Translations under genes and position numbers: made by a program
In this document: piece by piece, positions 32,263 to 38,393 of the stretch
Layout: each line of letters begins with the position of its first letter
Numbering within the stretch: position 1 is the stretch's first letter
Notes under the pieces: generated by a model
Told to the model about the DNA's origin: nothing
Databases searched by the model: none
Seen by the model: only the letters and a program-made list of their open reading frames with translations
Assembly (NCBI GenBank): GCA_938005265.1
Contig: CALLOA010000185.1
Coordinates: forward strand, 1 to 38,393
Direction of reading: 5' to 3'
Origin: an uncultured Granulosicoccaceae bacterium
Lineage (GTDB): Bacteria > Pseudomonadota > Gammaproteobacteria > Granulosicoccales > Granulosicoccaceae
DNA: 38,393 nucleotides

Positions 32263-33845
32263 GCAAACCACGCGTTCTGATCTCTGACACAATGTCGAGC
32301 CTCGCAGCCGCACGATTTGAAGAGCTGGGTGTGGAGGTCGTGCAAAGTGCAAAGCTTTCACCGCAAGAATTGCTGGCGACGATTGGTGAGTTCGACGGTT
32401 TGGCGGTACGCTCGGCAACTAAAGCCACAGCCGAATTGTTACAAAAAGCCTCGCGACTGAAAGTTATTGGTCGAGCCGGTATCGGCGTTGACAATATCGA
32501 TGTTGCAGCTTGTACGGCCCAGGGTATTCTCGTTATGAATACACCGTTCGGCAATGCCATCACCACTGCAGAACACGCGCTTGCCATGATGTTATCGCTG
32601 GCACGTCATATCCCGCAAGCCCATGCATCGACTCGGGCCGGTAAATGGGAAAAGTCGCGTTTTATGGGGATCGAACTCACTGGCAAACTTCTTGGCATCA
32701 TTGGTAGTGGCAACATAGGTTCAATCGTTGCCGCCAAAGCACTCGGTTACGGGCTCAGGGTTCAGGCTTATGATCCTTATTTAACCGCTGAACGTGCAGA
32801 TTCACTCGGCATCGAGAAAGTTGAATTGGAACAACTGCTGGAAACATCCGACATAATTTCACTGCACGTTCCGAAAACAAATGAAACTGCCAACATTATT
32901 GATGCAACCGCCATCAACCGTATGAAGAAAGGAGCAATGCTGGTTAACTGTGCGCGCGGCGGACTGGTCGATGAGCTGGCACTTACGGCTGCGTTGCAAT
33001 CCGGGCATTTACGCGGTGCTGCACTGGATGTGTACGAGACTGAACCTGCTGTTGAGAACCCATTGTTTGAACTGGACAATGTCATTTGCACACCGCATCT
33101 TGGCGCGTCTACCGTGGAAGCCCAAGAAAAGGTAGCTGTTCAGGTTGCCGAGCAGATGGCTGAATTTCTAACCAGTGGTGCTATCAAAAATGCACTTAAT
33201 GCTCCCAATCTGACTGCTGAAGAAGCACGTAAACTCAAACCTTACCTGCAACTGGCGCAACGCCTGGGTTCCTTTGTCGGGCAGCTAACGCGAGAACCCA
33301 TTACATCACTAACGATTACCTATGGTGGAGATGCCGCCAACGTCAATACCAAGCCACTGACTACACAGGTAGTGCAATCAGTCTTGGAGCAGCACAACAC
33401 CAACGTTAACGCAGTCAACGCCATAGAATTGGCATGCGAAAGAAATATCAATGTGACTGATGCTCACAGTCAGGGCAAGGATGAATACCAGTGCAGAGTC
33501 ACTGTAGTCGCTAAAACTGAAACCGTATCGCGCAGTGTTGCTGGCACTCTTATCAGTAACCGCCCCCGACTAATCGATGTAAAGGGGATCGCACTGGAAT
33601 CTGAACTTGGTGCTCACATGTTGTATGTCACTAACAAAGATACACCGGGTGTGGTCGGTGCAATCGGTACGACAGCGGGGGACCAAGGAATCAATATCGC
33701 CAATTTACATCTGGGGCGCAGTAAAGCTGGAGGCGAAGCAATAGCACTAGTGGAAATTGACGATATTGTCAGCGACGAACAACTGGCTTTGCTGCGTGAT
33801 GTACCGGGGATAACCGATGTCAGTTATCTGCATTTTCCGCTGTAG
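32259..33845 (+). CDS. serA: D-3-phosphoglycerate dehydrogenase
   Basis: The 528-residue long form of SerA: substrate and NAD domains (1-315) with GSGNIG (149-154) and the catalytic segments NCARGGLVDE and TPHLGAST, then an intervening ASB domain (about 320-455), then an ACT domain (455-528; HMLYVTNKDTPGVVGAIGT) that usually binds serine for feedback control. It is the first step of serine synthesis and pairs with the upstream serC. Start ATG 32259 is in the ATGA overlap with GGAG eight bases upstream; the frame is open to 32217, but that is inside serC. The order serC-serA is common in alphaproteobacteria. Confidence 0.96.
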   Translation: MSKPRVLISDTMSSLAAARFEELGVEVVQSAKLSPQELLATIGEFDGLAVRSATKATAELLQKASRLKVIGRAGIGVDNIDVAACTAQGILVMNTPFGNAITTAEHALAMMLSLARHIPQAHASTRAGKWEKSRFMGIELTGKLLGIIGSGNIGSIVAAKALGYGLRVQAYDPYLTAERADSLGIEKVELEQLLETSDIISLHVPKTNETANIIDATAINRMKKGAMLVNCARGGLVDELALTAALQSGHLRGAALDVYETEPAVENPLFELDNVICTPHLGASTVEAQEKVAVQVAEQMAEFLTSGAIKNALNAPNLTAEEARKLKPYLQLAQRLGSFVGQLTREPITSLTITYGGDAANVNTKPLTTQVVQSVLEQHNTNVNAVNAIELACERNINVTDAHSQGKDEYQCRVTVVAKTETVSRSVAGTLISNRPRLIDVKGIALESELGAHMLYVTNKDTPGVVGAIGTTAGDQGINIANLHLGRSKAGGEAIALVEIDDIVSDEQLALLRDVPGITDVSYLHFPL

Positions 33846-33879
33846 GTCGCTGTAGATATAAGGAGAAAGCCAAGAAGGC

Positions 33880-33905
33880 ACCCGTTTCAGATAATTGATA
33901 CGGGT
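33880..33905. terminator. Inverted repeat downstream of serA
   Basis: ACCCGTTTCA and TGATACGGGT form a ten-base stem with one mismatch and a six-base loop, 35 bases past the serA stop and between convergent genes. No T run follows on either strand, so it may be a Rho-assisted end or an RNA-stabilising hairpin instead of a classical terminator. Confidence 0.4.
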
Positions 33906-33958
33906 TGTCCCGGCAGCCGCAGGCTAGTGAAGTTCGCCAATTCTGCCAGTCCAGTCTC

Positions 33959-34282
33959 TTAGCTGCGCGGGTAGTAACCCGCAGGTATCCAGTCACCTTC
34001 AAAGGCATCAGAATTCTCTTTATCGATACGCCCCGTTGCATACATCGATTGCAATGCCTGCTCATCCAGTTCTTTCGATTTCCCTTCCGCATCTATAAAA
34101 CGCCAATCACCATAAATGGCCATCAGAAACAGCGTTTCAATAATATCGCCGAGCCTGATCGCATGAGATTCGGCGAGCGCCTGAAGCTTCTGCAGATTCA
34201 GTGGCGCATCGAGCATCTGCTGCTCTTCTACCAGCATATTTGCAATAGCTTCGTCCCACAGGGGTGTCTGTTCCGTTAGCAT
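33959..34282 (-). CDS. Small conserved-looking protein of unknown function
   Basis: A 107-residue soluble protein, acidic and helical, without signal peptide or membrane segment. It starts MLTEQTPLWDEAIANML and ends GDWIPAGYYPRS. I do not recognise the family. Its codon use and composition look like a real gene, there is no competing ORF on the other strand with better support, and the gene converges with serA. It has a conserved-looking DWRFID-type segment in the middle. No function is proposed. Confidence 0.6.
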   Translation of the reverse strand: MLTEQTPLWDEAIANMLVEEQQMLDAPLNLQKLQALAESHAIRLGDIIETLFLMAIYGDWRFIDAEGKSKELDEQALQSMYATGRIDKENSDAFEGDWIPAGYYPRS

Positions 34283-34488
34283 GGTCGCTGACCTTCAGTC
34301 GTACACAATGATGCACCTGTTGTCGCAATAATCGTGCACAGTTGCAAGCCAAGACCCGGATTGCCATCCAGGTACCGGATTTGCTCCGCATAAACAGTGG
34401 TTTTTCAATGACTAACAAGCTGACACAGTTTAGTCTGGCCTGCTTAGAAAGCCTGCACCGCCAGTAAATCCCTATCTACAAGCCGGCA

Positions 34489-35127
34489 ATGGCAAATTGT
34501 TACTTTATGAATTCAAACTCAACTGACAAATCTCCGTCGGCAAATACTCTGTCATCAAGTTCAAAAGACGGAGATAGCATCGATTCGACCAGGAATCCCT
34601 GGACGACCTTAAGCGCTGATACCCGCTATGAAAACCCTTGGATAAAAGTCACCCATCATGACGTTACAGATGTTGCTGGAAACCCTGGCATTTACGGAAC
34701 AGTGCACTTTAAAAATACCGCAATTGGCATTGTTCCACTTGATAATGACCTGAACACCTGGCTGGTCGGTCAGTATCGCTTTCCCCTTAAGAGCTACAGC
34801 TGGGAGATACCGGAAGGTGGTGGTGAAGCCACGGCAAGCACACTGGCGTCGGCACAACGCGAACTACAGGAGGAAACCGGCATAACCGCTGAACGCTGGG
34901 AAAAGATCCTCGACCTGCACTTGTCCAACTCGGTCTCCGATGAAAAAGCTGTTATCTATCTCGCTAGAGATCTGCAGTTTGGAGAGGCAGCTCCGGAGGA
35001 TTGCGAACAGCTTGTCATTCGCAAACTACCTTTTTCCGAAGCATTGCGTATGGCACTGGACGGCGAAATCACAGATGCTATGGCAGTAGCAGGCTTGCTG
35101 GCGACAGCCCGTATTATCGGAAAATAA
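34489..35127 (+). CDS. NUDIX hydrolase (ADP-ribose pyrophosphatase-like)
   Basis: A NUDIX domain spans about residues 60-205. The Nudix box is GGGEATASTLASAQRELQEETGI: the REL-x-EE-x-G catalytic part that binds Mg2+ is intact, but the first Glu of the G-x5-E motif is Ala here. Together with QYRFPLKSYSWEIPEGG this resembles the ADP-ribose pyrophosphatase-type subfamily with 'EIPEGG', in which that first position is also not Glu in some members. The first about 35 residues (MNSNSTDKSPSANTLSSSS...) are disordered. ATG 34489 and ATG 34507 are both possible starts; neither has a good ribosome-binding site. The substrate is probably ADP-ribose or another nucleoside diphosphate derivative; this is inference. 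Confidence 0.87.
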   Translation: MANCYFMNSNSTDKSPSANTLSSSSKDGDSIDSTRNPWTTLSADTRYENPWIKVTHHDVTDVAGNPGIYGTVHFKNTAIGIVPLDNDLNTWLVGQYRFPLKSYSWEIPEGGGEATASTLASAQRELQEETGITAERWEKILDLHLSNSVSDEKAVIYLARDLQFGEAAPEDCEQLVIRKLPFSEALRMALDGEITDAMAVAGLLATARIIGK

Positions 35128-35161
35128 CAATCGAACTTAGGCAGGAATCGAAACTACGCCG

Positions 35162-36415
35162 CTAGCCCGGGGCTGCCAGATTTTTTGGTAGCATGAAGGT
35201 GCAAACGGTAATCATTGCAGCAACAATCGCCAGAACAACAAACAGAGCTGATATGCCACCGCGCGCATTGATAAAGGCTATAAGCGGTACCGAGAGCGCC
35301 ATCGTTGATAATGTTACAGTGTAACGGATAGCCAGGACACGACTGCGATAAGCACGCCCTACTACACGCCCAACCAGTACATCATTAATAGGAATCTGGC
35401 CAAACGCAGCAAGCATAAATCCCACTGCAAATACCAGTACCCATACTCCTGTCGCTTTGATTGTTAACGAAAAGAAGATCACTTGTAAAATGGCTACCCC
35501 AATAAAAACGGGTCTGGGTGAACCACGATCCAGCAAGTAGCCCACGCCGAGCTGCCCCATGGACCCGATGGCAAAAATACCAAAGGCAAGCCAGCCTAGC
35601 AAAGTGGCAGATGCTGCGAGATCACCACTTTTCTCAAGTAAAACCTTGGGCAAGGCAAACGTTGTACTTTGAAAAACAATTCCACCACATGCAGTAGTCA
35701 GCAGCACCACCAGTAGAACGCGCACAAAAAGAGTACGCCCCTCATTGGTATGAGTAGAGCTTTTATCTTGTGTGACTTGGTCTATGCCATGGGACTGCAA
35801 CCCATTGAGTTGACCGGGAGAGTGATGACGTACCCGGACAATATAAACAATGCCCAGTAAGACTGATAACAGGCCGGGAATAACAAACGCCATGCGCCAT
35901 CCAGCAAAATCGATCAAGGTTCCGGTTAAAAGAGCTGAGCTTGCAACACCGAGATTACCCCAGACGCCATTGCTGGCCACCCTCATCCCTGTTTTGCTTT
36001 GGCCTTCGAGCACCAGCGCAATGCCCACAGGGTGGTATATGGCTGCGAAGACACCAATCGCAAAAAGACCGGTGGCAATTTGTATCGGACTTACCGCCAG
36101 TGACGTGGCAACAGAGGCCAGGCCGATGCCTACAAAAAAAACGCCGATGAGATTTTCGCGACCGTAGCGATCAGCCAACCAGCCAGCAGGTATAGTGAAT
36201 GCTGCAAAGGCAATAAATCCGGGGGTGGCGTAAGGGATTAGTTCACTGTAGGTCAGATTCCATTCATGAACCAGAACAAGGGCTGCGACACTTGAAAAGA
36301 TCAGCATGAACAGGTGATCGAGAAAGTGCCCGAGATTAAGAAACAGAAAATGTAATCGCGCGCCAGCTGCATTGCCAGTGGACTGGCTGGCAGATTGGCT
36401 GGCGGACACGGTCAA
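35162..36415 (-). CDS. MFS transporter
   Basis: A 417-residue major facilitator with about twelve predicted membrane helices and the loop 2-3 signature GWLADRYGRENLIG. The first helices (LHFLFLNLGHFLDHLFMLIFSSVAALVLVHEW) resemble the fosmidomycin-resistance (Fsr)-like branch, in which 'NxxHxxxHxxxxxxP' is common; here the P is missing. The substrate is unknown. The start ATG overlaps the stop of the upstream exported protein by four bases, so the two are translationally coupled. Confidence 0.85.
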   Translation of the reverse strand: MTVSASQSASQSTGNAAGARLHFLFLNLGHFLDHLFMLIFSSVAALVLVHEWNLTYSELIPYATPGFIAFAAFTIPAGWLADRYGRENLIGVFFVGIGLASVATSLAVSPIQIATGLFAIGVFAAIYHPVGIALVLEGQSKTGMRVASNGVWGNLGVASSALLTGTLIDFAGWRMAFVIPGLLSVLLGIVYIVRVRHHSPGQLNGLQSHGIDQVTQDKSSTHTNEGRTLFVRVLLVVLLTTACGGIVFQSTTFALPKVLLEKSGDLAASATLLGWLAFGIFAIGSMGQLGVGYLLDRGSPRPVFIGVAILQVIFFSLTIKATGVWVLVFAVGFMLAAFGQIPINDVLVGRVVGRAYRSRVLAIRYTVTLSTMALSVPLIAFINARGGISALFVVLAIVAAMITVCTFMLPKNLAAPG

Positions 36416-37095
36416 AATGAAAAACCCAGACCACCTACCGGATTAACTTCAATATCGATTGGCACTTCTGTCGCGGGCGGAGCGCTACCGCCGGAGTCGC
36501 TGCCACCAGCCTGCGTGGCCAGAACAACAACAGCAATCAGCCCGATTGCACCCCAGAGAAATTTACGATTTCTACTTGCCGGTGTTGGCCCAGCAGCGAC
36601 CGTCGCGATCGCAACCACATCTGGCGAAATCATTCTGACCAGTGGATCAAACGCAAAACCTTTGAGCGCCTTGTTACCACCAAAATCTTCGGCCTGAATA
36701 TAATATTCAATATCACGAGGATCATCGGTAGTGATCGCCACCGAAGCTGAATGTATATCGCTATCGGCAATAGGCAACATTTCAGTGGATCGGTAATTCT
36801 CATCCCCGGCCAGTCGGTGAAACAGAACGACCGAAACCAGCTGCTGATTATCCGTAATAGTGGCAGTGAAGGTTTGCATCTCACCGGCAATGCCCTTTTC
36901 TATTTCTTCCAGAGCTATCGTAGGAGGCTCCAGATCTGCAGCCTGTGCGCGGGCATCTTGCGTAGCAAACAAGCAGACAGCAAACAGGGTGATGGATGCA
37001 GCCAGAAAAAACCTGAAATGGTGAAAACGACCTACGGATGGGTTCTGGGCAATAACGGTTTTTAACGTTGAATCGAGTGGGAAGTATTTCAGCAT
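36412..37095 (-). CDS. Exported, membrane-anchored protein of unknown function
   Basis: The 227-residue product has a signal peptide with an unusually long polar start (about 25 residues) and hydrophobic core FFLAASITLFAVCLFA, with cleavage expected after ARA. The mature part (about 52-150) has beta-rich segments (GEMQTFTATITDNQQLVSVVLFHR ... DIEYYIQAEDFGGNKA), like an extracytoplasmic immunoglobulin-like domain of the 'bacterial Ig' or FN3-like class. A second membrane segment (about 180-198, FLWGAIGLIAVVVLATQA) and a Gly/Ser/Pro tail follow, so it is anchored near the C-terminus. It overlaps the MFS gene by ATGA. Function not known. Confidence 0.7.
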   Translation of the reverse strand: MLKYFPLDSTLKTVIAQNPSVGRFHHFRFFLAASITLFAVCLFATQDARAQAADLEPPTIALEEIEKGIAGEMQTFTATITDNQQLVSVVLFHRLAGDENYRSTEMLPIADSDIHSASVAITTDDPRDIEYYIQAEDFGGNKALKGFAFDPLVRMISPDVVAIATVAAGPTPASRNRKFLWGAIGLIAVVVLATQAGGSDSGGSAPPATEVPIDIEVNPVGGLGFSF

Positions 37096-37332
37096 GCGAA
37101 TCTACCGGTTTTCTGGCCAGATGGTGTGCGGGACAGCTAACGATTAAGGGACCACACATCACCAGATCAGGGTTAGATGTTTAATGTACCACCCTCTGAC
37201 TATACTTTCGGTATTTCGCCGATGCCAGTGATATTTTGTGGTTAAACAGATGGTTACGCGCCACAGTCCGGAAAAACAGTGGTTTCAATTCAGATAGGAA
37301 TGCTTAAAACCCGGGCTGCAGACGCGTTCAGG

Positions 37333-38393
37333 CTACCAGACTATTCGCCCCCAACCACCAGAGTTTTCACGGCGGGCTGATATTTCAGTACGCTGATAGG
37401 TATCCGGGGGAGAGCGACGAACCCCGTCACGGGTAACGCTACGGACATGTAAATTACCTACTATCGTGTTGCTGGCAGGTTGCGAAGAAACGTCTTCAAT
37501 TCTTACATCCAATTCGTCAAAATTTTGAAAAAGCTGGATAAACAAGCCAATCTTGGTACTCGAACGCTCAGTCAACGCAACAATGCTGCTCATGTCTTCA
37601 GCTTCTATTGCTCGCTCAAGAGCCTGAAATTGCCGGTATACGGTAGCAATATCGGCATCGGAGATAGGTTGTACACGGGCAATAGTCTCAGCTTCGTTGC
37701 TGCCTGTATCCTCGCCCGAATTCAAGGCGCCACTTCCTGCACTATCAACGATAACGTTACTTCCGCTAATCGCATTTACCGAGGGCGCAACAGGCCGGGA
37801 TGGTTGAGTAGGTAGTTCAGCCGCCTGTTGTTGTGCCGCAGCAGTTGCACGAGTTGCAGCACTATCACGAATTCTTTCACGACTGCGTTGCGCAAGTGTT
37901 CTGGCTTCTTCAGCGCGACGTTCAGCAGCCAGTCGCTCAGCGGTTTCGACCCTCTGCTGTGCATCAGCCCGCCGCCGCTGGTCTGCCAAAAGTGCTGCAG
38001 TTTCCACCCTGGTACGATCGGCAGCAATCTGTGCCGCTCTCTCGTCGGCAATTCTCTGCCTTTCCCGCAGTATTTGCGCCTGGCGCTCTTGCTCAGCTGC
38101 TGCTTGGGCAAGTCGTTGCTCTTCAGCCAGTCGTTGCTCTTCAGCCAGTCGTTGCTCTTCAGCCAGTCGTTGCTCTTCAGCCAGTCGTTGCTCTTCAGCC
38201 AGTCGTTGCTCTTCGGCGAGTCGTTGCTCTTCGGCGAGTCGTTGCTCTTCGGCCAATCGTTGCTCTTCGGCCAATCGTTGCTCTTCGGCCAATCGTTGCT
38301 CTTCAGCCAATCGTTGCTCTTCAGCCAATCGTTGCTCTTCAGCCAGTCGTTGCTCTTCGGCGAGTCGTTGCTCTTCGGCCAATCGTTGCGCTT
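37333..38393 (-). CDS. Protein with hexapeptide tandem repeats and C-terminal globular domain (5' end off the window)
   Basis: The gene starts beyond base 38393; 353 codons are visible. In protein order there are 15 copies of the hexapeptide AEEQRL plus one partial copy at the edge that reads EAQR, then a Glu/Gln/Arg/Ala-rich helical stretch (about 110 residues: QAAAEQERQAQILRERQRIADERAA...), a Ser/Thr/Asn linker, and a C-terminal domain of about 120 residues (ISDADIATVYRQFQALERAIEAEDMSSIVALTE...) with the look of an NTF2/SnoaL-like or 'DUF4440-like' cone fold. Such modules end some bacterial caspase-like or kinase-like proteins, but the N-terminal part is not visible. The repeats should form a long, highly charged single helix or coiled coil. 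It converges with nothing; the 237 bases to the next gene carry its downstream flank. The family is not recognised. Confidence 0.72.
   Translation of the reverse strand, partial: AQRLAEEQRLAEEQRLAEEQRLAEEQRLAEEQRLAEEQRLAEEQRLAEEQRLAEEQRLAEEQRLAEEQRLAEEQRLAEEQRLAEEQRLAEEQRLAQAAAEQERQAQILRERQRIADERAAQIAADRTRVETAALLADQRRRADAQQRVETAERLAAERRAEEARTLAQRSRERIRDSAATRATAAAQQQAAELPTQPSRPVAPSVNAISGSNVIVDSAGSGALNSGEDTGSNEAETIARVQPISDADIATVYRQFQALERAIEAEDMSSIVALTERSSTKIGLFIQLFQNFDELDVRIEDVSSQPASNTIVGNLHVRSVTRDGVRRSPPDTYQRTEISARRENSGGWGRIVW
38113..38393. repeat. 18-bp tandem repeat array (15 full units plus partial)
   Basis: On the plus strand the unit is tcgttgctcttcNNccNN-like, 18 bases long, beginning at 38113 and repeated every 18 bases without gaps to 38382; a partial sixteenth unit with a change (tcgttgcgctt) reaches the window edge. 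Four unit variants occur, differing in the last six bases (agccag, ggcgag, ggccaa, agccaa). In order they are: five agccag, two ggcgag, three ggccaa, two agccaa, one agccag, one ggcgag, one ggccaa. Runs of identical variants suggest expansion by slippage or unequal exchange. It encodes the AEEQRL hexapeptide array on the minus strand. Confidence 0.95.

Noticed and set aside
38113..38393. Regularly spaced repeat resembling a CRISPR array
   Set aside because: Units are directly adjacent 18-mers with no unique spacers, keep an open frame and encode a hexapeptide, so this is a coding tandem repeat.

Overview
This 38 kb window looks like a chromosomal segment of a free-living, probably marine, gammaproteobacterium. 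The carAB-greA order, the sdhCDAB-sdhE-ygfX order and the parE, acpS, ygfZ and type IV minor pilin genes fit Gammaproteobacteria. A NaChBac-type sodium channel and a secreted family-16 glycosidase suggest a marine or polysaccharide-rich habitat. The genus cannot be fixed from the sequence alone. No rRNA, tRNA, CRISPR array, transposase or phage gene was seen.

Layout. Positions 1-1100 hold the end of lpdA and a voltage-gated sodium channel. A hydantoinase/oxoprolinase-family gene (1169-3319, minus) is followed by a minor pilin cluster, pilE-fimT-pilV-pilW-pilX (3685-7161), with no pilY1 in the expected place. A Trm112-like small protein with a TTG start (7441-7635) and two exported proteins on the minus strand (7869-9591) come next. 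The carA-carB-greA operon (14811 down to 9806) ends in a good intrinsic terminator. A metallo-beta-lactamase-fold hydrolase lies just downstream of parE, whose product carries a long histone-H1-like lysine/alanine tail.

Positions 18778-21278 hold a cnoX-like thioredoxin-TPR gene facing a ygfZ-DUF2007 pair. Positions 21696-26670 form a succinate dehydrogenase locus: an SDHAF4-like gene, sdhC, sdhD, sdhA, sdhB, sdhE and a ygfX-like gene. It places homologues of two SdhA maturation factors on either side of the structural genes. acpS follows. Positions 27302-30608 hold three predicted lipoproteins in a row: GH16, a COG4315-type repeat protein and an unknown. A serC-serA pair (30889-33845) uses the Methanosarcina/alphaproteobacterial type of SerC. 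The right end holds an unknown small protein, a NUDIX hydrolase, an MFS transporter overlapping an unknown exported protein, and the 3' part of a gene with an 18-bp tandem repeat array that runs off the window.

Most of the window is housekeeping. The most unusual points are the ParE tail with its homopolymer runs, the SDHAF4-like gene with a long disordered N-terminus at the head of the sdh locus, the hexapeptide array at the right edge, and the repeated occurrence of low-complexity N-terminal extensions on enzymes (ParE, SerC, SDHAF4-like, CarA, NUDIX). No clearly new multi-gene system was recognised.
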